Below, piece by piece: positions 23,988 through 32,986 of a stretch of DNA of 64,000 bases (position 1 is its first letter; every line of letters starts with the position of its first letter). Under the pieces are notes generated by a model. That model was not told where the DNA came from and searched no databases. It saw nothing but the letters and a program-made list of their open reading frames with translations. A program made the position numbers and the translations under genes. The DNA is from Alphaproteobacteria bacterium (GTDB lineage: Bacteria; Pseudomonadota; Alphaproteobacteria; Micropepsales; Micropepsaceae). Where the stretch lies: positions 467,791 to 531,790 of the forward strand of contig JACKLF010000003.1 of NCBI GenBank assembly GCA_024236055.1. Reading direction: 5' to 3'.

Positions 23988-26900
23988 ATGATCTACGGAT
24001 TGACGACGACTCGCGCGCGCCTTGCTGGCGGCGTGGCCATGCTGGCGCTGAGCGCCGGCGCTGCAATGGCCCAGGGAACTGGTGTCGAGCAGGTCGTTGT
24101 GTCTTCGACCCGTCTGCAGCAGGCCGGCTTCAATGCGCCGACCCCGACGACGGTGATGAGCGCAGCGGACCTGGAAAAGCAGGCCCAGCCGAACATCTTC
24201 GAAGCTGTGACCCAGCTGCCGGCCCTGGAAGGCTCCTCGGGCGTCACCTACAACACCGGTTCGACCACCACCGGCCTGCAGGGCCTGTCGTCGCTGAACC
24301 TGCGCGGTCTGGGCATTATCCGCACCCTGACCCTGATCGACGGCCAGCGCATCGTGCCCGCCAACCCGAACGGCGCGGTCGACGTCTCGCAGATGCCGCA
24401 GCTCCTGATCCAGCGCGTCGACGTTGTGACGGGCGGCGCCTCCGCCTCCTGGGGTTCTGACGCCGTCGCCGGTGTCGTGAACTTCGTCACCGACAAGCGC
24501 TTCGAAGGCTTCAAGTTCAACGCCTCGGCCGGCATGTCGACCTACTCCGACAAGGGCACCGCCGTGATCCAGGCGGCTGCCGGTACGTCCTTCCTGGGCG
24601 GCCGCGGCCACTTCGAAATCGCCGGCGAATTCCAGCATGCCGACGGCGTCGAGCCGCGCCTGCCGGTTGCCTACAATCAGTTTAATACCCGCATCTATCC
24701 GGGCGGACGCGAGTTCTTCTCGCAGTACGGCACCGCCAGCTACTCGCTGTCTAGCACCGGTTCGGGCCTTTCGGGCACGCCCGCCGGCTATACCGGTCCG
24801 CGCTATTTCTGCGCCAACCTGGCGCAGAACGTGAACAACTACCCCTATGGCATGGTGACCAGCGGCCCCAAGCAGGGCACGATCTTCGGCGCCAACGGCC
24901 AGGCCGCGCAGTTCGACTATGCCGGCGGTTGTACGCCGAACATGGACGGCAAGTTCAACCGGGGCGGCTCGGTCAGCGGTGCGATCGGTTCGACCTGCTT
25001 CGGCACCGCGGCCGATCCGGGCGACCAGACCGCGCGTCAGTTCACCCACTCGCTGATCGATCCGATCACCCGTGGCAACGTCTATGCCCGTCTGTCCTAC
25101 GACCTGACCGACAACACCGAGATCTTCGCCACGATCAACGTCTCGAACGTGCGGACCTCGAACATCCCGGCCCAGGGCAACTCCAACAAGGGCAATATCG
25201 GCATCAAGTGCGATAACGCCTTCCTGCCCCAGACCGGCATGTTCGGCATCGGCCTGACCTACCAGGAGAACATCAACGCCTGTAACGCGGCCTATGCCAA
25301 TGCCAACTTCAACGGCATCACCGCGCCCAGCGCCACCAATCCGACCGCAACTGGCGCGCCGGTGCAGGGCTTCTCCATCACGACCCTGAACGGCAACATG
25401 AACCTGGACCAGGTTCTGCACATCCAGCGCGACATGCGCCGGTATGTGGTTGGCGGCAATGGCGCCTTCAACCTGTTCGACACCGACTTCACCTGGGACA
25501 CCTACTTCCAGCATGGTGAGAACGACGCGGCCATCCACATCTGGAACATGCCGCTGAAGAACCGCTTCAACCTGGCGATGGACTCGATCCAGCTGGCCAA
25601 CGGCGACATCGTCTGCCGCAGCCCCACCGCCCGGGCGAATGGTTGCGTGCCGTTCAACCCCTTCACCACCTCGATGCCGAACCCCGGCGCGATCGCCTAT
25701 ATCGACAACCAGGCGAACGGCGCCAAGAAGGGCGGCCCGGAAATGCGCCAGTTCATGCGCCAGGAAGCCTTTGGCCTGAACTTCAACACCAGCCCGATCA
25801 AGAACTGGGCCGGCGACATCTCGGTGGCCTTCGGTATCGACTATCGCGAGGAAGCCTTCGCCCAGACGGCCGATCCGTATGCCGGCGGCATCACCGCCAG
25901 CACCCCGGCCACGGCGATCTATCCGTGTACCGATCCGTCGATCGACTGCCAGGCCTCTGGCGGCGCCTCGGGTCACGTCAATCCGGGCAACTGGAACGCC
26001 GGCAACTACACCTCCGGCGGCGGCAACTACCACGTCAGCGAAATCTATGCCGAGTTCGGCATTCCGCTGCTGGACAATGCCGACTGGGGCAAGATGGACC
26101 TGGACGTCGCGGGCCGCTTCGAGCGGTACTCGACCGCCGGCGACATCGTGGCCTGGAAGGTGGGTCTGACCTGGGATACGCCCATCCCCGGCGTGCGCCT
26201 GCGTACCCTGCAGTCGCGCGACGTGCGTGCGCCCAACCTGGCCGACCTGTACCTGCCGCGCCAGACCCTCAATGGCGGTTTCTGTAACCGCTTTGCCGAC
26301 CCGAACTGTACCTCGAACCAGGTCATGGGCCAGACCAACGCCGGCAACCCGCTGCTGTCGCCTGAAAAGGGCACCACCACGCAGATCGGCCTGGTGTATC
26401 AGCCCGACTGGCTGCCTGGCTTCCAGGCGTCGTTCGACTACTACCGCATCATGGTCAAGGGCATCATCTCGGGCTCGGGCGTGCAGACGGTGGAAGACCT
26501 CTGCTACCAGGGCATCACCGCCTACTGCTCGCAGCGGTTCATCCAGACCGCCAACGGCCAGCCGCAGACCGCGGCCAATCCGGGCACGGCAGGCTCGGCA
26601 AATGCGGTGCTGTCGATCACCGCGCTTCCGTTCAACTCGGCGGGCCTGCTGACGGACGGCTTCGACATCGAAGCCAGCTATCAGTTCGACCTGATCGACT
26701 GGGACGTGCCGGGCGACTTCACCGTCCGCCTGTTGGCCAACCACACGATGAAGTTCATCTCCGACCCGCTGCAGGCTGGCCAGTACGCCACCGAAAGCGC
26801 CGGCGTGCTGGGCGGCGGCTTCAACAGCGCCACCTACAGCCAGACCACCGGCAACGTCCTGACCTGGAAGGTCACCGGCCAGCAGAGCTGGCAGGGTGAC

Positions 26901-27245
26901 AAGATCGGCCTGACGGTGACGGAACGCTGGTTCGCCGATGGCGTGATGCGCGGCAAGTGGCTGTCCAAGGGCATCACCAGCCCGGGCAACAAGTGGATCG
27001 TCTGCTCCACCGGCTGCCCGACGGACACCAACGAGGTCCATACGATCAACTACCAGTATGTCCCGTCGGTGCTCTACATGGACATCGGCACGACCTACAA
27101 CTACAGCGACTCGACGCAGTTCTACTTCAAGGTGAACAACGCCCTGAACACCGCGCCGCCGAACACCGGTGGCAACGAAGTGAACAACACGCTGTATGAC
27201 GTGATTGGCCGCTTCTACCAGATCGGCGTCCGCTTCAATAACTAA
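23988..27245 (+). CDS. TonB-dependent receptor (large, 1085 residues)
   Basis: The outer-membrane transporter has a signal peptide (to about AAMAQ, residue 29), a TonB-box-like EQVVVSSTRL, a plug domain (about 45-165, with LNLRGLGIIRTLTLIDGQRI and VDVVTGGASASWGSDAVAGVVNFVT) and a long 22-strand barrel ending GRFYQIGVRFNN. AGGGGGA precedes the start by about nine bases. The size and plug style match Oar-like and carbohydrate/aromatic receptors abundant in alphaproteobacteria. Divergent pairing with the PQQ operon suggests it imports the compound oxidised there. A strong terminator follows directly. Confidence 0.93.
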   Translation: MIYGLTTTRARLAGGVAMLALSAGAAMAQGTGVEQVVVSSTRLQQAGFNAPTPTTVMSAADLEKQAQPNIFEAVTQLPALEGSSGVTYNTGSTTTGLQGLSSLNLRGLGIIRTLTLIDGQRIVPANPNGAVDVSQMPQLLIQRVDVVTGGASASWGSDAVAGVVNFVTDKRFEGFKFNASAGMSTYSDKGTAVIQAAAGTSFLGGRGHFEIAGEFQHADGVEPRLPVAYNQFNTRIYPGGREFFSQYGTASYSLSSTGSGLSGTPAGYTGPRYFCANLAQNVNNYPYGMVTSGPKQGTIFGANGQAAQFDYAGGCTPNMDGKFNRGGSVSGAIGSTCFGTAADPGDQTARQFTHSLIDPITRGNVYARLSYDLTDNTEIFATINVSNVRTSNIPAQGNSNKGNIGIKCDNAFLPQTGMFGIGLTYQENINACNAAYANANFNGITAPSATNPTATGAPVQGFSITTLNGNMNLDQVLHIQRDMRRYVVGGNGAFNLFDTDFTWDTYFQHGENDAAIHIWNMPLKNRFNLAMDSIQLANGDIVCRSPTARANGCVPFNPFTTSMPNPGAIAYIDNQANGAKKGGPEMRQFMRQEAFGLNFNTSPIKNWAGDISVAFGIDYREEAFAQTADPYAGGITASTPATAIYPCTDPSIDCQASGGASGHVNPGNWNAGNYTSGGGNYHVSEIYAEFGIPLLDNADWGKMDLDVAGRFERYSTAGDIVAWKVGLTWDTPIPGVRLRTLQSRDVRAPNLADLYLPRQTLNGGFCNRFADPNCTSNQVMGQTNAGNPLLSPEKGTTTQIGLVYQPDWLPGFQASFDYYRIMVKGIISGSGVQTVEDLCYQGITAYCSQRFIQTANGQPQTAANPGTAGSANAVLSITALPFNSAGLLTDGFDIEASYQFDLIDWDVPGDFTVRLLANHTMKFISDPLQAGQYATESAGVLGGGFNSATYSQTTGNVLTWKVTGQQSWQGDKIGLTVTERWFADGVMRGKWLSKGITSPGNKWIVCSTGCPTDTNEVHTINYQYVPSVLYMDIGTTYNYSDSTQFYFKVNNALNTAPPNTGGNEVNNTLYDVIGRFYQIGVRFNN

Positions 27246-27268
27246 GCGAAGCGCTCTGCTCTGAAATC

Positions 27269-27301
27269 GGGGCCCCCGGAAACGGGGGCCCCTTTTTCTT
27301 T
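27269..27301 (+). terminator. Intrinsic terminator of the TonB receptor gene
   Basis: GGGGCCCCCG (27269-27278) and CGGGGGCCCC (27283-27292) form a perfect 10-bp stem with a GAAA tetraloop, followed by TTTTTCTTT. It lies 24 bases after the stop codon. Confidence 0.93.
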
Positions 27302-27371
27302 GCCCTGGCGACCGGATGGGACGAAACCGCTGAAAACAGCCGGTGGAACCTGACGGGAACCGAAATTCCCC

Positions 27372-27387
27372 GTTCAGGCTGGGTTCA
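27372..27387 (+). promoter_or_regulatory. Direct repeat GTTCA-N6-GTTCA upstream of a secreted protein gene
   Basis: GTTCA occurs at 27372-27376 and 27383-27387, an 11-base period (about one helical turn), as expected for an OmpR-type response-regulator site. Just ahead is an imperfect palindrome, CCTGACGGGAA facing TTCCCCGTTCAGG. The target would be the gene starting at 27474. Confidence 0.3.
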
Positions 27388-27473
27388 TGGCGGCTCTGTC
27401 ATGATGGCTTCAACGGTGCTGATGGCACCGCTTGCGCGCCGAAGGTTCGGCGCCTGAGAAAAGGAGCACGATC

Positions 27474-27773
27474 ATGATGGAACGCCTGATTAGCGCCACA
27501 CTGGCCCTTTCGCTGCTGGGCGTCTCTGCTGCCTCGGCGCGGTCCTGGAACAGCGGCCGCCATGGCGACACCCGCAGCCATTACAGCTACAGCCATGGCT
27601 GGCATGGTGACCGCCGTTATCACAATGACGGCGCATCCGCGGCGCTGGGCATCGGCCTGGGCCTTTTCGCCCTGGCGGCAATAGCATCGTCGCAGCGCGA
27701 TGACCGCTATTATGACTATGGTCCCCCGCCGCCCCCGCCGCCGGCCTATCGCGGCGGCTACTATGGCTACTGA
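27474..27773 (+). CDS. Small secreted His/Tyr-rich protein (99 residues)
   Basis: The start MMERLISATLALSLLG with AAGGAG seven bases ahead gives a clear signal peptide cleaved near SAASA. The mature part is rich in His, Arg, Tyr and Ser (GRHGDTRSHYSYSHGWHGD), has one hydrophobic segment ALGIGLGLFALAAIA, and ends in a run of prolines with Gly/Tyr (YRGGYYGY). It resembles small envelope proteins of unknown role in alphaproteobacteria; a second internal hydrophobic helix suggests membrane attachment. It is a single-gene unit with its own strong terminator. Confidence 0.75.
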   Translation: MMERLISATLALSLLGVSAASARSWNSGRHGDTRSHYSYSHGWHGDRRYHNDGASAALGIGLGLFALAAIASSQRDDRYYDYGPPPPPPPAYRGGYYGY

Positions 27774-27796
27774 CGGCCAAGTGAACGCCTGAATGA

Positions 27797-27830
27797 CGGG
27801 CCCCGGCGCTGCCGGGGCCCGTTTCATTTT
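27797..27830 (+). terminator. Intrinsic terminator after the secreted protein gene
   Basis: CGGGCCCCGGC (27797-27807) pairs perfectly with GCCGGGGCCCG (27811-27821) around GCT and is followed by TTTCATTTT. Confidence 0.9.
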
Positions 27831-27915
27831 GCCCCTGCCGTTCGGGGCGGCCGGAGCGCAGCTTGCGCCGCGGGCTGGCGCGGCCTAAAGGGAACACGCA
27901 AGAACCAGAAAGCAA

Positions 27916-29424
27916 ATGTCCCAGACCGGCGACGCCCAACCGCATTTCCGGACCATAGCCCTGATCGTCGGCGCCGCCATGTTCATGGAGCAGCTGGACG
28001 GCACAGTGCTGGCCACGGCCTTGCCCAGCATGGCGCACGAGCTGGGCGTCGCGGCGCCCAGCCTGTCGATCGCGCTGACCTCCTACCTGATCAGCCTGGC
28101 CATTTTCATTCCGGTATCGGGCCGGGTGGCGGACCGGTTCGGCGCGCGCACGGTGTTCCGGGGCGCCATCGTCGTTTTCACCCTGGGCTCGATCCTGTGC
28201 GGCCAGGCGCCCAACGTGCCCCTTCTGGTGGCGGCGCGGTTTTTCCAGGGGATCGGCGGCGCGCTGATGCTGCCGGTGGGCCGCCTGGTGCTGATGCGAA
28301 GCGTCGCAAAGCGCGACCTGATCCAGGCGACATCCTGGGTGCTGATTCCCGCGGTCGTCGGCCCGATACTGGGGCCGCCACTGGGCGGCTTCATCGTCAC
28401 CTATCTGAACTGGCGCTGGATCTTCTATATCAACGTGCCGATCGGCATCCTGGGCGTCTACCTGGTGAGCCGCTACATCGCCGACACCAAGGAGGACGGT
28501 CCGCGCGGTTTCGACATTCCCGGCATGGTGCTGTCGGCCCTGTCGCTGGGGTTGCTGCTGTTCGGGTTCGAACTGGCCAGCCACCGCGAGACCGTGACCA
28601 TGGCGCTGGTGCTGCTGGGCATCGGGGCGCTGGCGGGGGTCGGTTATGTCGCCTATGCGCGCAGCGCCACCGATCCGATCCTCGACATTTCGCTGATGAA
28701 GATACCGACCTATGGCACGTCGGTCATCGCCGGCGCCATTACCCGCATCACCCAGGGGGCGCATCCCTATCTGCTGCCGCTGATGATGCAGCTGGGATTC
28801 GGCTTTTCCGCCGCCCAGTCAGGCCTGATGACCTTTGCCACGGCACTGGGGTCGATTGCCGCCAAGCCGGTGGCGCCAACCATTCTGCGCCGCTTCGGCT
28901 TTCGCGACACGCTGATGGTCAATGGCTTCTTCGCCAGCGCCGGTTATGCGATCTGCGGCCTGTTCCGGCCCGGATGGCCGCCCTTGCTGATGTTCGGGCT
29001 GATGCTGCTCAGCGGTTTTTTCATGTCGATCCAGTTCACCGGTTACAACACCATCGCCTATGACGAGATTCCACCCGAACGCATGGGAACGGCCACCAGC
29101 TTTTACACCACCTTCCAGCAGCTGATGCTGTCGATGGGCATTTGCGCGGGCGCGGCGGCCCTGGAAGGCGCCATGTTCCTGGGCGGGCACGTCCATCCCG
29201 CCTTTGGCGATTTCACCGCGGCGTTCTGGACCGTGGCCCTGATATCGCTGACCGCGACGATCTGGAATCGCCGCTTCTCGCATGAGGCGGGAACGGAAAT
29301 CAGCGGCCATACACCCCGCACCTATCAGTCGCCGCAGCCTGCCGGCGTGCCCGACGACCTCAATTTCGAGGAGAGCAAGGATGACCGTTTCCGCCGTCCC
29401 TTCCGGCACCTTCGCGATCGGTAG
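27916..29424 (+). CDS. MFS transporter, DHA2 (EmrB/QacA) family
   Basis: The 502-residue inner-membrane protein has about 14 predicted helices and starts with the DHA2 signature (MEQLDGTVLATALPSMA in helix 1, SGRVADRFGARTVF loop, GRLVLMR and the antiporter motif region PAVVGPILGPPLGGFI). Members expel drugs or metabolites by proton antiport. Its last 44 bases overlap the aldo/keto reductase gene, so the two are probably one transcript. The hydrophilic tail after the last helix (about residue 455) is coded by the overlapping DNA. Confidence 0.9.
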   Translation: MSQTGDAQPHFRTIALIVGAAMFMEQLDGTVLATALPSMAHELGVAAPSLSIALTSYLISLAIFIPVSGRVADRFGARTVFRGAIVVFTLGSILCGQAPNVPLLVAARFFQGIGGALMLPVGRLVLMRSVAKRDLIQATSWVLIPAVVGPILGPPLGGFIVTYLNWRWIFYINVPIGILGVYLVSRYIADTKEDGPRGFDIPGMVLSALSLGLLLFGFELASHRETVTMALVLLGIGALAGVGYVAYARSATDPILDISLMKIPTYGTSVIAGAITRITQGAHPYLLPLMMQLGFGFSAAQSGLMTFATALGSIAAKPVAPTILRRFGFRDTLMVNGFFASAGYAICGLFRPGWPPLLMFGLMLLSGFFMSIQFTGYNTIAYDEIPPERMGTATSFYTTFQQLMLSMGICAGAAALEGAMFLGGHVHPAFGDFTAAFWTVALISLTATIWNRRFSHEAGTEISGHTPRTYQSPQPAGVPDDLNFEESKDDRFRRPFRHLRDR

Positions 29425-30235
29425 CAGGATCGCGGTGCATCGCATGGGCTTCGGCGCCATGCAGATCACCGGTACCGGCGTCTGGGGTCCGCCGCGCGAC
29501 AGGGCCCAGGCGCTGAAGGTATTGCGGCGCCTGCCGGAGCTGGGTGTGAATTTCATCGACACCGCGGATTCCTATGGCCCGGACGTGTCCGAAAAGCTGA
29601 TCCGCGAGGCACTGCATCCCCATGACGGGCTGCTGATCGCCACCAAGGCCGGCTTTACCCGCAGCGGGCCTTACATGTGGCGGGTCAATTGCCGGCCCGA
29701 ACATCTGATCGAATCCGCCCACAAGAGCCGCGAAAAGCTGGGCGTGGAGCAGATCGGCCTGTGGCAGCTGCACCGCATCGACGGGCGGGTGCCGATGGAT
29801 GAACAGTTCGCCGCGGTACGTCAGCTTCTGGACGAGGGGGTCATCGCCCATGCCGGCCTGTCGGAGGTTTCGGTGGCTGAGATAAAGGCGGCGCAGAAGG
29901 TCTTTCCCGTCGCCACGGTGCAGAACAGCTACAACCTGGCCGAACGCGACAGCGAAGACGTGGTGGATTACTGCACCGCCAACGGCATCGGCTTCATTCC
30001 CTATTATCCGCTGGGCGACGGCAGCCTGGCGGCGGCCGGCGGCGCGCTGGACCGGCTGGCGCGCGCCAAGGGCTGTACCACCGGCCAGATCGCGCTGGCC
30101 TGGCTGTTGAAGCGGTCACCGGTGATTTTGCCCATCCCCGGCACGTCGAAACTGGCGCATCTGGAAGAGAATGTCGCCGCCAGCGCCATCACCCTGACGG
30201 ACGCGGAGTTTGCCGGACTGGACCGGCGGCGCTGA
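29381..30235 (+). CDS. Aldo/keto reductase
   Basis: The 284-residue NADPH-dependent TIM-barrel enzyme has the catalytic tetrad: Asp and Tyr in DTADSYGPDVSE, Lys in LLIATKAGF and His in WQLHRID. The C-terminal PIPGTSKLAHLEEN binds the cofactor. The start ATG 29381 follows AGAGCAAGG and lies inside the 3' end of the transporter gene in another frame. Related bacterial enzymes act on pyridoxal or small aldehydes; the substrate here is unknown. A detoxification pair with the exporter is possible. Confidence 0.9.
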   Translation: MTVSAVPSGTFAIGSRIAVHRMGFGAMQITGTGVWGPPRDRAQALKVLRRLPELGVNFIDTADSYGPDVSEKLIREALHPHDGLLIATKAGFTRSGPYMWRVNCRPEHLIESAHKSREKLGVEQIGLWQLHRIDGRVPMDEQFAAVRQLLDEGVIAHAGLSEVSVAEIKAAQKVFPVATVQNSYNLAERDSEDVVDYCTANGIGFIPYYPLGDGSLAAAGGALDRLARAKGCTTGQIALAWLLKRSPVILPIPGTSKLAHLEENVAASAITLTDAEFAGLDRRR

Positions 30236-30283
30236 CGGCCCTGTCCGAAGCGGCTAAGCTTCCTCCCAAAAGGGGTGGGAAGC

Positions 30284-32215
30284 ATGACAATCCGAAACTG
30301 GCCGCTGGCCCTGCTTTTTCTTCTGGCAATGCCGGCCCAGGCGGCGGTCACCAGCCTTACGGTGGAAAAAACCACGCCGATCGACGGCGGGTATGTTCTG
30401 ATTCAAGGGCATTATCGCGGGGCGCTCGATCCTGCCGCGCCCCGCAACGCCATCATCAATGACATCGCGCTGGCGCCCCGTGGCGCCGATGGCAGGGTGG
30501 GTTATTCGGCCAGCTTTGCGATTGCCCGGCCGGCGGACATGACCAGGGCCTCGGGTGTGCTGGTCTATGATGTGCCCAACCGGGGCAAGGGTTCGGCCCA
30601 TGCGCTGGAGGGCGGCCACATCGACCTCATCAGCGGCTGGCAGGGCGATGTTTCCGGTACCGGCCTGCAGACCATCGTCGTGCCGTCTGCTCCCGTGCGC
30701 GGCCCGGTGTCGGTGCGGTTCATCGACATGCCGGCGGGCACAACCACCCTGCCGGTCAGGGGCGGAGCGCTGGGCGGTATCGGTGGGCGCAATTTCGAGC
30801 CGGCGATCGCCGATGGCGCGCGTCTTTATGTCGGCCATTCCGACAATGATCCGCTGGCGCAGCGGGAGCTGCCGCGCAGCGATTGGGCTTTTGCCGATTG
30901 TACCGCCGCGCCCTTTCCGGGCAAGCCGGACCTGCACAAGCTGTGCGTCAAGGGCGGCTTTGACCCCAAGCTGGCCTATACCCTGTCCTTCACCGCCGCC
31001 AATCCGCCGCTGCTGGGTGTCGGCTATGCCGCGGTGCGCGATCTGGTGGCTTTTCTGCGCCATGACACCGGCGCGGCGAACCCGCTGGCGGGGCAGGTGC
31101 GTTGGGCCGTGGCGCGTGGTGTCTCCCAGTCGGGAAATTTTCTGCGCGGCTTTGTGCATCTGGGCTTCAACAGCGCCGAGGATGGCAGCCGCGTCTTTGA
31201 CGGCATCAATCCCCTGGTGGCGATGCGGCAGAATTCGATGAACTACCGTTTCGCGACGCCGGGCGGGCTTGCAAGCCTGTATGAGGCGGGCAGCGACGGC
31301 ATCAACTGGTGGTCCCCCTATCAGGACAGGCTGCGCGGATTGCCGCGCGCCAGCCTGCTGGACCGCTGCCATGCCGATCATGCCTGTCCAAAGGTGGTGG
31401 AGATACTGGGATCGTCGGAGTTCTGGAACCTGCGTGCCTCGCCGGATTTTGTCGGCGGCGATGCGCGGGCCGACATTCCGCTGCCGCCCGAGGTGCGCCG
31501 CTATTACAATGCCGGCGTGCCGCACAATGGCGGCAAGGGCGGATTTTCCCGCGCCACGCCGCCGCTGGCCGCCTGTGTGCTGGCCTCCAATCCCAATCCG
31601 ACGGCCTGGATCAATCGCGCCCTGTTCCGGGCGCTGATCGACTGGGTGACCCGGGATGTGGCGCCGCCGCCCAGCCGCTATCCCACTCTGGCGGCGGGCC
31701 AGCTGGTGACGCCTGCAGCCTATGCGGCGGCGTTCCCGAAAATTCCGGGCATGCCGGGGCCGCAATACAGCCCGCTCTATCAGTATGATTTCGGCAAGGG
31801 CTTCAACTATGCCGACCTGACGGGCGCGCCAACCATCGCGCCGCCGCGCATCCTGCGCACCATTGCCCAGCTTGTGCCGCGCGCCGACGCCGACGGCAAT
31901 GAGTTGGACGGCATCCGCTCGCCCCTGCTGGCCGCGCCGCTGGGCACCTATACGGGATGGAACGCGACCGCCGCAGGCTTTCAGAAGGGGCGCTATTGCG
32001 GCACGTCCGGCGGGTTCATTCCCTTTGCCGTCACCAGGGTCGAACGGCTGGCCGCCCACGATCCGCGCCCGGCCCTGCAGGAGCGCTATCCCAGCCACGC
32101 CGCCTATGTGGCAAAGGTGAAAGCGGCGGCCGATATCCTGGTGGCCCAGCGATACATGCTGGCCGATGATGCCGCCACCATGGTGGCCCAGGCAAAGGCC
32201 GCGCCTGTTCCCTGA
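30284..32215 (+). CDS. Secreted alpha/beta hydrolase-domain protein
   Basis: The 643-residue protein has a signal peptide (LALLFLLAMPAQAA) and then a long family-specific region with VLVYDVPNRGKG and the nucleophile elbow RGVSQSGNFLRGF (G-x-S-x-G type) followed by GINPLVAMRQNSMNYRF. This resembles the large alpha/beta hydrolase-domain family (Pfam Abhydrolase_10) found in environmental proteobacteria, whose substrates are mostly unknown. ATG 30284 was chosen; a GTG three codons earlier is less likely. It ends with a strong bidirectional terminator shared with the convergent Fe-S gene pair. Confidence 0.78.
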   Translation: MTIRNWPLALLFLLAMPAQAAVTSLTVEKTTPIDGGYVLIQGHYRGALDPAAPRNAIINDIALAPRGADGRVGYSASFAIARPADMTRASGVLVYDVPNRGKGSAHALEGGHIDLISGWQGDVSGTGLQTIVVPSAPVRGPVSVRFIDMPAGTTTLPVRGGALGGIGGRNFEPAIADGARLYVGHSDNDPLAQRELPRSDWAFADCTAAPFPGKPDLHKLCVKGGFDPKLAYTLSFTAANPPLLGVGYAAVRDLVAFLRHDTGAANPLAGQVRWAVARGVSQSGNFLRGFVHLGFNSAEDGSRVFDGINPLVAMRQNSMNYRFATPGGLASLYEAGSDGINWWSPYQDRLRGLPRASLLDRCHADHACPKVVEILGSSEFWNLRASPDFVGGDARADIPLPPEVRRYYNAGVPHNGGKGGFSRATPPLAACVLASNPNPTAWINRALFRALIDWVTRDVAPPPSRYPTLAAGQLVTPAAYAAAFPKIPGMPGPQYSPLYQYDFGKGFNYADLTGAPTIAPPRILRTIAQLVPRADADGNELDGIRSPLLAAPLGTYTGWNATAAGFQKGRYCGTSGGFIPFAVTRVERLAAHDPRPALQERYPSHAAYVAKVKAAADILVAQRYMLADDAATMVAQAKAAPVP

Positions 32216-32246
32216 GCTCACCTTCCGGGCGGTGTCCCCAAAAGCA

Positions 32247-32283
32247 AAACGCGCCCGGCTTTCGCCGGGCGCGTTTGTTTTTT
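32247..32283. terminator. Bidirectional intrinsic terminator
   Basis: AAACGCGCCCGGC (32247-32259) pairs over 13 bases with GCCGGGCGCGTTT (32264-32276) around TTTC, followed by GTTTTTT on the forward strand. The A-rich left flank serves the reverse strand. It separates the convergent hydrolase and Fe-S genes. Confidence 0.9.
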
Positions 32284-32299
32284 ATAGGGTCGATGCGGC

Positions 32300-32986
32300 C
32301 TATTTCACGCCGATCCGCACATCTTCCAGGATGCGCTTGGCGCGGGTGGTATTGAAGATGCCGCAGGAGCAGAAGCGGGACATCGCCTCCGCCGCCTCGC
32401 GCGGCGAACGGCGGTTCTCGCGCACGAAGCTCATCATCTTCTGAGCCAGGTTGATCGACACCATGCCGTGACCGCACATGGTCGACAGCATGATCGCCTG
32501 CTTGCCGGGCGTGTTGTCGCCAACATGCTCGAAGCCCAGAGAATAGGCGATGGAGTGGCGCGGGATGCCCGCCACCTTGCAGGCGTTCTTGGCGTTCTCG
32601 ATCGAGGAGGAGATGTTGACCGAGATGCCCAGCTCTTCTTCCTTGATGCGCTTGACGAAGGCTTCGGCATTTTCACGCTTGTCGAAAACCGCGGCCATGG
32701 TGCCGGCCTTGCTCATGCCCGCCAGAACCTTGCGCAGGTTCGGCTTGTTGCGCTTGCCCCAGTGGCCGAAAATGCTGTTGCTCTTGGTCGGGCGCAGCGC
32801 GCCGCCATGCAGCGCGTCACCCAGGCTGACCGGGTGATACTGGGACGCGATGGTCATGAAGCGCTTCTGCGCCGCCAGCGCGTCACCGGTCTGGCCCGCC
32901 ATCTTGCTCTTGGCGGGCAGCGAAAAGACGATGTAGTCGTCGACGAAGGTCTCGGCCTTGCCGTAACGATGCAGTGTGTTGGTCAT
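32300..32986 (-). CDS. Uncharacterised Cys/His protein, partner of ferredoxin-fused protein
   Basis: I do not recognise this 228-residue soluble protein with certainty. It has no signal peptide or membrane helix. Its C-terminal third holds conserved-looking Cys/His groups, CGHG at 171-174 and CSCG at 206-209, plus Cys136, which could bind a metal or Fe-S cluster. The middle (KAGTMAAVFDKRENAEAFVKRIKEEELGISVNISSS) looks like an alpha/beta domain. Its start codon overlaps the stop of the ferredoxin-fused gene (32983-32986), so the products are probably made in a fixed ratio and act together, perhaps as subunits of a reductase or as a maturation pair. Confidence 0.7.
   Translation of the reverse strand: MTNTLHRYGKAETFVDDYIVFSLPAKSKMAGQTGDALAAQKRFMTIASQYHPVSLGDALHGGALRPTKSNSIFGHWGKRNKPNLRKVLAGMSKAGTMAAVFDKRENAEAFVKRIKEEELGISVNISSSIENAKNACKVAGIPRHSIAYSLGFEHVGDNTPGKQAIMLSTMCGHGMVSINLAQKMMSFVRENRRSPREAAEAMSRFCSCGIFNTTRAKRILEDVRIGVK

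Noticed and set aside
23841..27041. 1066-residue reverse-strand open frame
   Set aside because: It is the complement of the TonB receptor gene, with Arg/Gly/His-rich composition and no domain; the forward receptor is unambiguous.
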